Assembly: GCA_024400195.1 (NCBI GenBank)
Contig: JAKSNC010000006.1
Span: 1-64,000 of the forward strand
Source of the DNA: Bacteroidales bacterium
GTDB lineage: Bacteria > Bacteroidota > Bacteroidia > Bacteroidales > F082
DNA: 64,000 nucleotides
Direction: 5' to 3'
A model generated the notes under the pieces. It made no database searches. It saw nothing but the letters and a program-made list of their open reading frames with translations, and was not told where the DNA came from. This document shows, piece by piece, positions 1 through 9,011 of this stretch. Position 1 is the stretch's first letter. Every line of letters starts with the position of its first letter. The position numbers and the translations under genes are program-made.

Positions 1-648
1 AAAATCGGCTACCTCCAAAAGATAGTTATTCACTTCGGTGATACTCACCTTGCGCTGACTGAAGAACTTACTGAGCGTAGGTGTAACACGTTGGCTGACC
101 GCAGAGGAGAACTCTTTGGCAAAATCGTCCAACCAAATCTCGTGCTCAGTACCGCTATACTCACGAATGAAAGCGATAGCATTGGTAATACGAAACTCGT
201 AACTGCCGTAGGCACCCACTTTGATAGTGATACCCTCATCCGAAAGGGTGTAATCGCGAATCGTAAGACCTACGCCCCAACCGGCATCATCACCGGCGAA
301 ACGTTGACGTTTGGTGCTGACACAGAATAGTGTCGTCTTAAATGCAGAACCCCCACCAAAGGGAATGTTCATAATCTTTTCGAGGAAAGGAACATTATTG
401 GTGGTTAGCGTGTGACTACCCGGAAGGAAGGTGTCTGAATACATTCCTTCGGACATAAATACCATTTGTTGTCCCTCTTGTACTGTCACTTTCGCGCAAG
501 TACTCAAGTTATCGTAAGGATAACGTTGAAGCAGACAACCTTTCTCCAGATTGACAAAGACATTGTCAATGAACCCGGTTCGTTCAGTGCCTTGACCATC
601 AAAGGTCTGCCCGTCTGTGCGAGGCCTGTTAAAATTAAATAGTCCCAT
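1..648 (-). CDS. SPFH domain protein (virion-core-like), 3' end beyond window
   Basis: An open frame of 216 codons starts at ATG (648 downward) and is still open at the window edge, so the C-terminus is missing. The protein begins MGLFNFNRPRTDGQTFDG and continues with a beta-rich region (VTVQEGQQMVFMSEG, then GSHTLTTNNVPFLEKIMNIPFGG), typical of the cytosolic SPFH-domain proteins often annotated as virion core protein in Bacteroidota. These scaffold-type proteins usually have about 300 residues with a C-terminal zinc-ribbon or tail, which would lie outside. A phylum-type promoter sits just upstream. The substrate or partner cannot be told from the sequence. Confidence 0.75.
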   Translation of the reverse strand, partial: MGLFNFNRPRTDGQTFDGQGTERTGFIDNVFVNLEKGCLLQRYPYDNLSTCAKVTVQEGQQMVFMSEGMYSDTFLPGSHTLTTNNVPFLEKIMNIPFGGGSAFKTTLFCVSTKRQRFAGDDAGWGVGLTIRDYTLSDEGITIKVGAYGSYEFRITNAIAFIREYSGTEHEIWLDDFAKEFSSAVSQRVTPTLSKFFSQRKVSITEVNNYLLEVADF

Positions 649-672
649 AAAAACCTTAGATAAAATTGCAGC

Positions 673-681
673 GCAAAAATA
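673..681 (-). promoter_or_regulatory. -7 promoter element of the SPFH gene
   Basis: Read on the minus strand this is TATTTTTGC, matching the Bacteroidota -7 consensus TAnnTTTG, 24 bases before the ATG of the SPFH gene. Confidence 0.6.
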
Positions 682-1090
682 CGGGAAGAGGATTTGTTGA
701 CATATAGACAAATCTTGATTATTATTGATACAGATAATAAAACCGCTCCGCCGATAAAAGAGCAAGTCATTGCTAATATCCTTGTTAACAATAACTTGCA
801 AAAAAAGAATGATTTAAATTCGTGAAATTCGTGTTGAAAAAACACTCCTAACATTATCAACCGGATGTTCGGCAGCGTGTAAACCTCTGGTGGATGGTTC
901 CGTGAAAAGTGTATAAGATTATTACAAGAAATAATTCGTTGCGTCTGTGTCGTTGATGAGGAAAAGTTTCTCTCTTTGTGGCGTCGTTTCCTTTCTATGT
1001 TTTGTCTGACGGACTTCGCAAGACCCAGAAAGGCGGCGCGGAACAAGTAAAAACAGAAGTTCCCTTAAAAATTCAAAAATCACACAAAAG
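682..1090. other. Intergenic stretch without a recognisable gene
   Basis: About 400 bases between the SPFH promoter and the broken lipoprotein gene. Short open frames on the minus strand have no family signature and no start context. No hairpin terminator or tRNA-like fold was seen. It probably holds the leader of the lipoprotein pseudogene. Confidence 0.4.
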
Positions 1091-1649
1091 ATGAAAAGAT
1101 ATTTCAGATTATTCACGATGATTATGGTGTGCATGGTGATGGCACTGTGCGTGTCGTGCAAGAAGGACGACGACAGAAAGTACGTACGATTAGAGCACCT
1201 ACAAGTGGTGTAACGGCTCGGGAACCACTCTCACCAAATACAACACGAATTCAGATTACGGCACTGTTGACAACAGGACGGTTCTCGAACTGGCAGACGA
1301 CGCTGTCCGCGTGAACTGGGGCGGCGTCTGGCGTATGCCGACAAAAGTCGAGATGCAGGAACTTGAGGACAACTGCACATGGGAATGGACGATACAGGGC
1401 GGAAATAACGGCTACCGTGTTACAGGTACTAACGGCAACAGCATATTCCTGCCGGCCGCTGGATTCTACTACAATGGCAGCCTCGAACTCACGGACTCTT
1501 TAGGTGCCTATTGGTCGAGTTCGCTTTCGCTCGGTACTTACCCGTACGATGCGTGCAACTTGAATTTCTATTCCAACGACATGGGCATTCATAACGATGG
1601 ACGCGTCTTTGGGCAGTCGGTCCGGCCAGTCTGCCCCTCCCAGAAATGA
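1091..1649 (+). pseudogene. Broken FISUMP-domain lipoprotein gene
   Basis: ATG at 1091 opens a lipoprotein signal peptide (MKRYFRLFTMIMVCMVMALC, with lipobox LCVSC) that stops after 40 residues at TAA 1211. In another frame, open from 1194 to 1649, runs a clear FISUMP (Fibrobacter succinogenes major paralogous) domain: TYKWCNGSGTTLTKYNT, VNWGGVWRMPTKVEMQEL, then IFLPAAGFYYNGS, YWSSS and ending QSVRPVCPSQK. The two parts overlap out of frame around 1180-1210, and the domain lacks its usual N-terminal portion, so a deletion plus frameshift explains it. The signal peptide resembles that of the intact lipoprotein at 35304. A short product from an internal GTG at 1311 is possible but unlikely to be exported. 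Confidence 0.7.
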
Positions 1650-1954
1650 CATTTGTCGGCGTGAGACGTGCGTAACTGGGTACGATAGCAAGAAGAGAAG
1701 GGGTTGAAGAGTCGAGAGCCGAGAGTTGAATGTGTAATTCGGAATTCGGAATGCGAAATGTTTTTAGACCTTAGACTTTAGACTTTAGACCTTCGACATT
1801 AAACATTAAACATTAAACGGTTCAAACGGTTAAGAGAGGTTAAGAAAGTCAACAAGTCAACAAGTCAAATCGTCAAAAAGTCAAAAGGTCAAGGCTCAAA
1901 AAATCGTAAAAATCGTAAGCTTTCAAACTTCTATCTTCTAACTTCTTTTTTTTG
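1650..1954. repeat. Low-complexity A/T-rich short-repeat tract
   Basis: The 300 bases before mutS contain no gene. From about 1764 they are built of imperfect short repeats: runs of ttagactttagac, then attaaac three times, then gtcaacaagtcaa and gtcaaaaagtcaaaa variants. The same style of tract recurs at 61180-61290 upstream of pyrH and, more weakly, at 63690-63737. They look like slippage-grown spacer DNA. Confidence 0.6.
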
Positions 1955-1963
1955 TATCTTTGC
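1955..1963 (+). promoter_or_regulatory. -7 promoter element of mutS
   Basis: TATCTTTGC, a perfect match to the Bacteroidota -7 box, 37 bases upstream of the chosen mutS ATG. Because it overlaps the first codons of the longest open frame (TTG at 1952), that longer start can be rejected. Confidence 0.75.
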
Positions 1964-1999
1964 GGACACAATCAGTATACGACTAATCTCTCACATTTT

Positions 2000-4615
2000 A
2001 TGGCAGAAAAAGACAAAACAGCGGTGGAAGATACTCCATTGATGAAGCAGTACAATGCGTTCAAGGCGAAATATCCCGACGCGATGCTGCTCTTCAGGGT
2101 GGGCGATTTTTATGAAACTTTTGGCGCAGACGCGGTGAAGATGTCAGAAATCCTCGGTATTGTACTTACACGCCGTTCCGTCGGTTATTCGCAAAACACC
2201 GAACTTGCCGGATTCCCGCATCACGCACTTGATACATATCTCCCAAAACTAGTCAGGGCAGGACAGAAAGTGGCTATCTGCGAACAACTTGAAGATCCCA
2301 AACTGACTAAAAAACTTGTCAAAAGAGGTATAATAGAACTCGTTACGCCGGGCGTCGTGTACGACGACAACGTCCTTGAGAAGAAGGAAAACAACTTTCT
2401 TGCATCAATTCATTTTGAAAAAGACAACAGCGGAGTGGCTTTTCTTGATGTTTCCACAGGTGAATTTTATCTTACACAGGGAAGCAATGACTATATCGAC
2501 AAACTCCTTCAAAGCCTTAATCCTTCGGAAGTCCTTTGTCAACGCAACAAAAGAAGAGATTTTATAGACACTTTTGGCGACAAATATTACCTTACGGTTT
2601 TTGACGACTGGGTATTCACTTCCGACTACGCTTATGACACGCTGACTAAGCATTTCCATACATCCTCGCTTAAGGGCTTCGGCGTGGACGACTTCCCTAA
2701 AGGCATCGTTGCGGCTGGTGCAGCCATCCATTATCTGCATGAGACACAGCACGATAAGATAGACCATATCACAGTGCTTTCGCGAATAGACCAAGGACAA
2801 TACGTCTGGTTAGACAAATTTACGGTTCGCAATCTCGAACTCCTCTCGACGACACACGACAAGGCGAAAAGCCTCGTGGATGTCATCGACTGCACGGTTA
2901 CGCCGATGGGAGGCCGGCAGATGCGTCGCTGGATAGTACTTCCGCTTAAAAACAAGGACATAATCAACGAGAGATACGACGTTGTCGAATTTTTTTATCA
3001 GGACCGCGAAAAGATGTCGCGTTTTCAGGATGCCATGCGTCAGGTCGGCGACCTCGAACGACTCATCTCCAAAGTCTCGCTCGGGCGCATCGGCCCTCGC
3101 GAGATTCTTCAGATCTCACGTTCGTTGGAACAAATAGGCATCATCAGAAAATTCTGCGTCGAAAGCGGAAACAAAGCCCTCGAAGCTATCGGTGATCAGC
3201 TGAACCCCTGCGCCGCCATCTGTAATAGAATAAAAAAGACCATCAATCCGGAGACGCCGGCCGTCGTTTCAAAAGGCAGCATAATAGCCTGCGGTGTTAA
3301 CGACGAACTCGATGAACTGCGCGACTTGTCTCGCTCAGGTAAAAACTATCTTTCAGAATTACAACAGAGGGAAGCCGCCCAAACAGGCATCTCATCGCTG
3401 AAAGTGGGCTACAACAACGTCTTCGGATATTATCTCGAAGTTACAAACACGCATAAAGACAAAGTCCCAACAGAATGGGTGAGGAAACAGACCCTTGCTT
3501 ACGCGGAACGATATATCACAGAGGAACTTAAGGCCTACGAACAGAAAATCATTGGTGCGGAAGAACGAATCCAAGTACTTGAAGGACAGATTTATTCGGA
3601 ATTGGTCGCGGCTACGGCTGAGTACGTTTCGCCGATTCAACTTGATGCTGCACTCGTCGCCAAACTCGACTGCCTTGTGAGCCTTGCGCATGTCGCCGCC
3701 GACCATAACTATTCGCGTCCCGTCGTTGACGATTCGTATATCATTGATATAAAGGAAGGAAGACATCCCGTTATAGAGCAGATGATGCCTGTCGGCGAAG
3801 AATATGTCGCGAACGACGTCTATTTAGATAGGGAGAAACAGCAGATTATGATTATCACCGGCCCGAATATGTCGGGAAAATCGGCTTTGCTGAGACAGAC
3901 GGCGCTGATAGTCATTTTGGCGCAGATAGGGAGCTTTGTTCCGGCTGCATCGGCACGCATAGGACTTGTCGATAAGGTCTTTACCAGAGTCGGGGCGAGC
4001 GACAATATCTCGTCCGGCGAATCGACGTTCATGGTGGAGATGAACGAGACGGCGAGCATCCTGAACAACGTGTCGAACAGAAGTCTTGTCCTTCTTGACG
4101 AGATAGGCCGCGGCACAAGCACTTACGACGGCATCAGCATCGCGTGGGCCATCACGGAATATCTGCACGAAAACCCGACAAATAGGGCTAAAGTGATGTT
4201 TGCGACTCATTATCACGAACTTATTGAGATGCAGGAATCGTTCGAGCGCATCAAAAACTATCATGTTACGGTGAAAGAAGTTGGAGGAAACGTCGTGTTT
4301 TTGAGAAAACTGAAACGCGGTGGTTCGGCACACAGTTTTGGAATACACGTGGCGGCGATGGCCGGAATGCCGAAAAAAGTTATCGACAGAGCCGACGCTC
4401 TGTTGTCGATGCTTGAGAAGACGCATTCTCACGACGCTCTCGAAAAAAGCGTGAAGAACGAACGCAAGCCGGACGGCTATCAGCTCAGCTTTATCCAACT
4501 TGACGACCCGCTTTTACTTCAGATAAAGGAAGATATTCTGAATACTAATATCGACACACTGACACCTGTCGAGGCACTGATGAAGTTGAATGAGATAAAG
4601 AAACTTCTGAAATGA
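2000..4615 (+). CDS. mutS: DNA mismatch repair protein MutS
   Basis: 871-residue MutS, the mismatch-recognition ATPase of methyl-independent mismatch repair. Residues 35-39 (GDFYE) carry the Phe and Glu that contact the mispair; connector, core and clamp domains follow. The ATPase has Walker A GPNMSGKS near residue 620 and Walker B LVLLDEIGRGTSTYDG near 695, then the helix-turn-helix dimer region. Start chosen at ATG 2000 (MAEKDKTAVEDTPLMKQY) because the promoter lies inside the upstream extension. Its stop overlaps the start of the next gene by four bases (ATGA), implying translational coupling. Confidence 0.97.
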   Translation: MAEKDKTAVEDTPLMKQYNAFKAKYPDAMLLFRVGDFYETFGADAVKMSEILGIVLTRRSVGYSQNTELAGFPHHALDTYLPKLVRAGQKVAICEQLEDPKLTKKLVKRGIIELVTPGVVYDDNVLEKKENNFLASIHFEKDNSGVAFLDVSTGEFYLTQGSNDYIDKLLQSLNPSEVLCQRNKRRDFIDTFGDKYYLTVFDDWVFTSDYAYDTLTKHFHTSSLKGFGVDDFPKGIVAAGAAIHYLHETQHDKIDHITVLSRIDQGQYVWLDKFTVRNLELLSTTHDKAKSLVDVIDCTVTPMGGRQMRRWIVLPLKNKDIINERYDVVEFFYQDREKMSRFQDAMRQVGDLERLISKVSLGRIGPREILQISRSLEQIGIIRKFCVESGNKALEAIGDQLNPCAAICNRIKKTINPETPAVVSKGSIIACGVNDELDELRDLSRSGKNYLSELQQREAAQTGISSLKVGYNNVFGYYLEVTNTHKDKVPTEWVRKQTLAYAERYITEELKAYEQKIIGAEERIQVLEGQIYSELVAATAEYVSPIQLDAALVAKLDCLVSLAHVAADHNYSRPVVDDSYIIDIKEGRHPVIEQMMPVGEEYVANDVYLDREKQQIMIITGPNMSGKSALLRQTALIVILAQIGSFVPAASARIGLVDKVFTRVGASDNISSGESTFMVEMNETASILNNVSNRSLVLLDEIGRGTSTYDGISIAWAITEYLHENPTNRAKVMFATHYHELIEMQESFERIKNYHVTVKEVGGNVVFLRKLKRGGSAHSFGIHVAAMAGMPKKVIDRADALLSMLEKTHSHDALEKSVKNERKPDGYQLSFIQLDDPLLLQIKEDILNTNIDTLTPVEALMKLNEIKKLLK

Positions 4616-5226
4616 CGTGTAACGACGAATATATAGCCGTCGTGTCACAGGGCGAGGGCGTTTATAAGGAGAAAGGCAGTAAGTTTTACGCTTTCGCCGT
4701 GCCAGTGACCTCCGAAACGGAGGTCAAAACGCTCGTCGCGAAATACAGAAAGGAATATTTCGACGCGCGTCACTGCTGCTACGCTTTCGTTATCGGTTCT
4801 GATAAGGGTGTTTCGCGAGCGAGCGACGACGGTGAACCGTCGGGCACGGCCGGCAAACCGATTCTGAATCAAATTCTTTCTAAAAATGTTACAAACGTCT
4901 GCGTCCTCGTGGTCAGATATTTCGGTGGCGTCAAACTCGGAGTGCCGGGACTCATAAACGCCTATAAAACAGCAGCTAAGGAGGCTCTCGACAATGCCGG
5001 AATGCTTCATAAGACCGTCAATGATGTCTTTTCCGTCGAATGTGATTATCCTCTCGTTAATGAAGTGATGAGAATACTCAAAGAAGAAGGTGTAGAACAA
5101 CAGAATCAGAAATTTGAACTGAAATGCTATCTTGAAATAAGCGTCAGAAAATCTGATTCTCAATCTGTTATGGAGAAATTGAAAAATATTTTCGGAGTAA
5201 GCGTAAAATACTTGAAAACCTTGTAA
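4612..5226 (+). CDS. IMPACT/YigZ family protein
   Basis: 204 residues. The N-terminal domain carries the IMPACT/UPF0029 signature (KGSKFYAFAVPV, ARHCCYAFVIG, SDDGEPSGTAGKPIL, RYFGGVKLG); a ferredoxin-like C-terminal domain follows (SVECDYPLVNEVMRILKEEGV). Eukaryotic IMPACT regulates eIF2 kinase GCN2, while the bacterial role (YigZ) is poorly defined, possibly ribosome- or RNA-related. It overlaps mutS by four bases and is followed by about 190 A/T-rich bases before dnaA. Confidence 0.9.
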   Translation: MTCNDEYIAVVSQGEGVYKEKGSKFYAFAVPVTSETEVKTLVAKYRKEYFDARHCCYAFVIGSDKGVSRASDDGEPSGTAGKPILNQILSKNVTNVCVLVVRYFGGVKLGVPGLINAYKTAAKEALDNAGMLHKTVNDVFSVECDYPLVNEVMRILKEEGVEQQNQKFELKCYLEISVRKSDSQSVMEKLKNIFGVSVKYLKTL

Positions 5227-5419
5227 AATAAGGCGTTTCAATAGTTTTTTTACATCTTTTTGGAAAATTCTCCGTAATTTAGAAAAAAGATTTTTAAAAT
5301 ACAAATAAAATAAAATATAGTTATTAACCATTTTTTGTTAATATTGCCGTCTGAAAAATTTAATGAACAGCAGAAAAATATATCTGTAAATCAATATTTT
5401 ACAAATAAGTTATCACAAA

Positions 5420-6844
5420 GTGGAACAACATTATCAGAAAATATGGCGTGAGTGCTTGAAGGTTATCCGTGCCAACGTGACACCTGAGTGTTATGATGCG
5501 TGGTTTGCGCCGATAGTTCCACTTGCGTATAAAGACGACGTGCTTACCGTTCAGGTTAAGAGCCAATATGCTTTTGAATATATAGAGGCTCATTATGTTA
5601 GGCTTATCCGCTCGACATTGAACAAGGTTCTCGGACTGCACAGTCGCCTCGAATACAGCGTGATGATGGACGTTACCGACAAAACGGTTCCGGATGTCAA
5701 AATACCGTCCAAAGACTCGCCGAGTATTGAAAATCCTTCCGTTCAACTTCCGCTGGACATCAACTCGAAGAATGAGATAAAGAACCCGTTCGTCCTTCCC
5801 GGCATACGTAAACTGAAGGTCGAATCACAGCTTAACGAGGAGTATTCTTTTGACAACTTCGTAGAAGGCGACTGCAATCGTCTTGCAAGGTCAGCCGGTT
5901 ACGCTGTCGCAGAGAAACCAGGCAAAAACGCCTTTAACCCGATGTTTATATATAGTCAGCCGGGTTTGGGCAAGACGCATCTGTGCCATGCCATCGGTTT
6001 GGAGATAAAACGCCGTTATCCCGATAAAATAGTGCTGTACGTCAATGCAGAACAGTTCGTCATGCAGTTTATGTCGGCGTGCAAAAGCACTGATTCGCGC
6101 AACGATTTCATCAGATTTTATCAGATGATAGACGTGCTTATCGTTGATGATATTCAGTTTCTCGCAGGAAAAGCCAAGACTCAGGATACTTTCTTCCAGA
6201 TTTTCAACCATTTGCAGATGAACGGCAAACAGCTTGTCTTCGCATCCGACAAGGCTCCGGTCGATTTGAAGGATCTTGAGCCGAGACTTTTGTCGCGTTT
6301 CAAATGGGGACTTACCGCCGATCTTCAGGCTCCTGATGTCGAGACACGCAAAAACATTCTGAAGAGAAAGGCCTACAACGAGGGTATAACACTGTCGGAA
6401 GACGTCATAGAATTTCTTGCGACGCACGTCAAGACCAACATCCGCGAGATGGACGGATTCTTGATTTCCCTCATTGCGCATTCGCTGCTCAACCGTAAGG
6501 CGGCCACCGTCGAGTTGGCAAAACAGATGCTCGACAAATTCGTCAGCAACAGCGTACGCGATGTCAGCGTCGAATATATCATCTCCGTCGTCTGCCAATG
6601 CAGAAACATAAGCGAGGAAGAATTTTTCGCGCCGACGCGCAAGAGGACGATAGTGCAGGCGAGGCAGTTGGCCATGTATTTCTCCAAAAAATACACCAAG
6701 TCGTCGCTCGCGAATATCGGAATGCAGTGCGGTAAGAAAGACCATGCCACGGTTCTTCATTCTATAAAAACCATCGAGGACCTCATTGAGACGAACAGAG
6801 AGTTCAGGCAGATTGCCGAAGATGTCGAGAAAAGTATTCTTTAA
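5420..6844 (+). CDS. dnaA: Chromosomal replication initiator protein DnaA
   Basis: 474 residues from a GTG start. Domain I (WRECLKVIRANVTPECYDAWFAPIVPL), a variable linker (about 85-140), the AAA+ domain with Walker A QPGLGKTH near residue 178 and Walker B VLIVDDIQFLAGK near 237, and the C-terminal DNA-binding domain IV with the signature GKKDHATVLHSIKTIE. DnaA-ATP melts oriC. The 190 bases upstream are A/T-rich, but I see no convincing cluster of TTATCCACA boxes, so an adjacent origin is not claimed. The methyltransferase gene begins two bases after the stop. Confidence 0.97.
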   Translation: MEQHYQKIWRECLKVIRANVTPECYDAWFAPIVPLAYKDDVLTVQVKSQYAFEYIEAHYVRLIRSTLNKVLGLHSRLEYSVMMDVTDKTVPDVKIPSKDSPSIENPSVQLPLDINSKNEIKNPFVLPGIRKLKVESQLNEEYSFDNFVEGDCNRLARSAGYAVAEKPGKNAFNPMFIYSQPGLGKTHLCHAIGLEIKRRYPDKIVLYVNAEQFVMQFMSACKSTDSRNDFIRFYQMIDVLIVDDIQFLAGKAKTQDTFFQIFNHLQMNGKQLVFASDKAPVDLKDLEPRLLSRFKWGLTADLQAPDVETRKNILKRKAYNEGITLSEDVIEFLATHVKTNIREMDGFLISLIAHSLLNRKAATVELAKQMLDKFVSNSVRDVSVEYIISVVCQCRNISEEEFFAPTRKRTIVQARQLAMYFSKKYTKSSLANIGMQCGKKDHATVLHSIKTIEDLIETNREFRQIAEDVEKSIL

Positions 6845-6846
6845 AG

Positions 6847-7572
6847 ATGGATCGTCCACTCGGAAAATTATACCTCATACCAACACTTCTCGGAGATACG
6901 GCTGTGGAGAGCGTCATTCCGAAAGGAACGCTTGAAGTCGTCCGTGAGATTCGTTTTTTCGTCGTCGAGAACGTCAGGACGGCACGCAGGATGTTGAGCA
7001 GAATGTCAATGCCGTGCCCGATTGATGAACTCGAATTTGTCGAAATAGACAAACATCATCCGCAGAATCCGGATTTTATGACGTTTCTCGGACCCGCTTT
7101 GGAAGGCCGGAACATCGGTCTGATGTCGGAAGCTGGTGTCCCATGCGTCGCTGACCCAGGCGCGTATGTCGTTGGACTTGCACATCAGGCCGGAATACGC
7201 GTCGTGCCTCTCGTCGGACCGAATGCGATGACTCTCGCACTGATGGCTGCAGGCTTCAACGGACAGTCGTTCTGTTTTCACGGCTATCTGCCTATAAAAG
7301 GACCGGAACGCGTCAATGCGATAAGGAGTATAGAACGTCGTTCGGCACAAATGAATGAGACAGAACTTTTTATAGAGACTCCGTTTCGCAACAACGCTAT
7401 GCTCGACGCCATCTTGAAGACATGTCATAATAATACGGAGGTCTGCGTCGCGTGCGATTTGACCACTTCGGAAGAGACTGTCGTGAGTAAGACGGTGGGC
7501 GAGTGGAAAAAGACGAAATACGACTTCGATAAAAGGCCTGCTGTCTTTCTTATCTATAGTTGTCTGAAATAA
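6847..7572 (+). CDS. SAM-dependent methyltransferase, RsmI-like tetrapyrrole methylase family
   Basis: 241 residues of the tetrapyrrole (corrin/porphyrin) methylase fold. Visible are the N-terminal GKLYLIPTLLGD, the SAM-binding loop GLMSEAGVPCVADPGA (residues about 98-113), and VPLVGPNAMTLALMAAGF. RsmI 2'-O-methylates C1402 of 16S rRNA. Bacteroidota often carry a second, shorter paralogue of this type of unproven substrate, and this protein lacks the long RsmI C-terminus, so I do not give a symbol. It is packed between dnaA and a transporter. Confidence 0.75.
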   Translation: MDRPLGKLYLIPTLLGDTAVESVIPKGTLEVVREIRFFVVENVRTARRMLSRMSMPCPIDELEFVEIDKHHPQNPDFMTFLGPALEGRNIGLMSEAGVPCVADPGAYVVGLAHQAGIRVVPLVGPNAMTLALMAAGFNGQSFCFHGYLPIKGPERVNAIRSIERRSAQMNETELFIETPFRNNAMLDAILKTCHNNTEVCVACDLTTSEETVVSKTVGEWKKTKYDFDKRPAVFLIYSCLK

Positions 7573-7585
7573 AAGTATTTTTTTT

Positions 7586-8758
7586 ATGAAAATAAAGTTC
7601 CATGTTTCGCTTATCTGGTTGATGCTCATTGCTGTTGCGCTCGGTATCTTCGTAGGGCATTTTGCATCTGTTTCATTAGTAAGGGTGACGGTGACGTTCA
7701 ATGCTTTTTTCTCGTCACTGTTGGCATTTATAGTGCCTCTGTTAGTGCTCGCTCTCGTCACAGCAGCAATCTCCGAAACTACAAGTGGAGCCGGCAAGAT
7801 GCTGGTCTGGACTATAGTACTGGCTTATCTGTCAACAATATTGTCAGGGCTTTTCGGCTACAGCGTGGGAAGTTTTGTCTTTCCAGATATGGTGGCATCC
7901 GGGAAAACGACGGAAAATCCTGTCAAAGAGGAAGTTGTTGCAATGTTTCAGCCGTATTTCAAGTTGTCTTTTCCTCCGGTGATGGATACGATGTCGGCAC
8001 TCGTCCTCGCTTTTATGCTCGGAATAGGCGTCGTTAAATTCAAACTTGAGACAATAGGGAAACTCGTCTCCGAACTTCGCAATGTCGTTATGATGGTGAT
8101 AAGCGGCATGGTTATTCCGTTGCTGCCGGTCTATATTTTCGGTGTGTTCATGAAAATGACAAAAACGGGAGAGATGGAGTTGATATTGTCGGTGTATTGG
8201 AAGATTTGCGTCATGATTCTGCTGCTTTTGGCGATTCTTCTTGTGATTCAGTATCTTATCGCTGGATGGATAGCGAGGAAGAACCCATTTAAGATGATGT
8301 ACAATATGTTCCCGGCCCTGCTTACGGCTTTGGCCTCGTCGTCATCAGCTGCGACCCTGCCTATAACGCTTAACTGCGCGAAAAAGATGGGCGCGAGTGA
8401 CAATGTCGTCAATTTCGTGATACCGATGTGCGCAAATGTACACCTTTCCGGCGCATCGTTGCGAACAGTGGCTCTCGCCGTCGCGACTATGCTGATGTTC
8501 GATGTGCCTTTTAATTTTCTGACAATGTTCGGCTTTATCCTGATTTTTTCCATAACGGTGCTTGCGGCTCCGGGCATACCGGGTGGCGTCATCTTCGCGG
8601 CCGTCGGACTTCTTCAGGCAATGCTCGGCTTCTCCGAACCGATGATAGCTATAATGATTTCGCTTAACGTCGCTCTCGACAGCCTCGGTACAGCCGTCAA
8701 CGTCACTGGTGACGGCGCCCTGATGATGATAATCGATAGAATTATGAAAAGAAATTAA
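7586..8758 (+). CDS. Dicarboxylate/amino acid:cation symporter (DAACS family)
   Basis: 390 residues with eight or more hydrophobic helices, starting MKIKFHVSLIWLMLIAVALG. Family hallmarks are the serine-rich re-entrant loop (ASSSSAATLPITLNCAKKMG, around 250-270), VNFVIPMCANVHLSGASL, and the C-terminal re-entrant/TM8 region with LDSLGTAVNVTGDGALMM, where Asp and Asn bind substrate and sodium. It should import glutamate, serine/threonine or dicarboxylates by Na+ or H+ symport; the exact substrate is not readable. It lies 13 bases after the methyltransferase gene in the same direction. Confidence 0.9.
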   Translation: MKIKFHVSLIWLMLIAVALGIFVGHFASVSLVRVTVTFNAFFSSLLAFIVPLLVLALVTAAISETTSGAGKMLVWTIVLAYLSTILSGLFGYSVGSFVFPDMVASGKTTENPVKEEVVAMFQPYFKLSFPPVMDTMSALVLAFMLGIGVVKFKLETIGKLVSELRNVVMMVISGMVIPLLPVYIFGVFMKMTKTGEMELILSVYWKICVMILLLLAILLVIQYLIAGWIARKNPFKMMYNMFPALLTALASSSSAATLPITLNCAKKMGASDNVVNFVIPMCANVHLSGASLRTVALAVATMLMFDVPFNFLTMFGFILIFSITVLAAPGIPGGVIFAAVGLLQAMLGFSEPMIAIMISLNVALDSLGTAVNVTGDGALMMIIDRIMKRN

Positions 8759-8819
8759 CAATTTATAGAATTTATCTAAAAAAATCAATTTTTTTTGTCG
8801 AACGTAAAAAAAAAGTTCG

Positions 8820-8828
8820 TACATTTGC
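8820..8828 (+). promoter_or_regulatory. -7 promoter element of tRNA-Asp
   Basis: TACATTTGC, with a TTTG-type -33 box in the T-rich run around 8791-8798, about 30 bases before the tRNA 5' end. Confidence 0.65.
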
Positions 8829-8858
8829 AGCGTCAAACGACAAGGTTCTTTGAATGAT

Positions 8859-8933
8859 GGTTCGGTAGTTCAGCTTGGTTAGAATGCCTGCCTGTCACGC
8901 AGGAGGTCGCGAGTTCGAGTCTCGTCCGAACCG
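8859..8933 (+). tRNA. tRNA-Asp (GTC)
   Basis: Acceptor arms GGTTCGG (8859-8865) and CCGAACC (8926-8932) pair perfectly and discriminator G follows. The anticodon stem CCTGC/GCAGG encloses loop CTGTCAC with anticodon GTC; the T arm is GCGAG-TTCGAGT-CTCGT. CCA is not encoded. It is a monocistronic unit with its own promoter and terminator. Confidence 0.95.
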
Positions 8934-8947
8934 CTCAATAGAGCAAA

Positions 8948-8980
8948 TAAAAGCCGGCTTTTTAAAGTCGGCTTTTTTGT
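8948..8980 (+). terminator. Intrinsic terminator after tRNA-Asp
   Basis: AAAGCCGGCTTT and AAAGTCGGCTTT form a stem with one G-U pair followed by a T6 run. It also lies just beyond the convergent mutS2 stop and may serve both directions. Confidence 0.8.
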
Positions 8981-9011
8981 TTTGTGTATCAATCGTTTTT
9001 TGTGTCTCAGA

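Noticed and set aside
1764..1918. CRISPR-like array
   Set aside because: Repeats are short, degenerate and contiguous with no regular spacers; the same holds for 61180-61290. No cas genes are present.
5227..5419. Possible oriC beside dnaA
   Set aside because: The stretch is A/T-rich, but no cluster of TTATCCACA-type DnaA boxes is visible; A/T richness alone is not enough.
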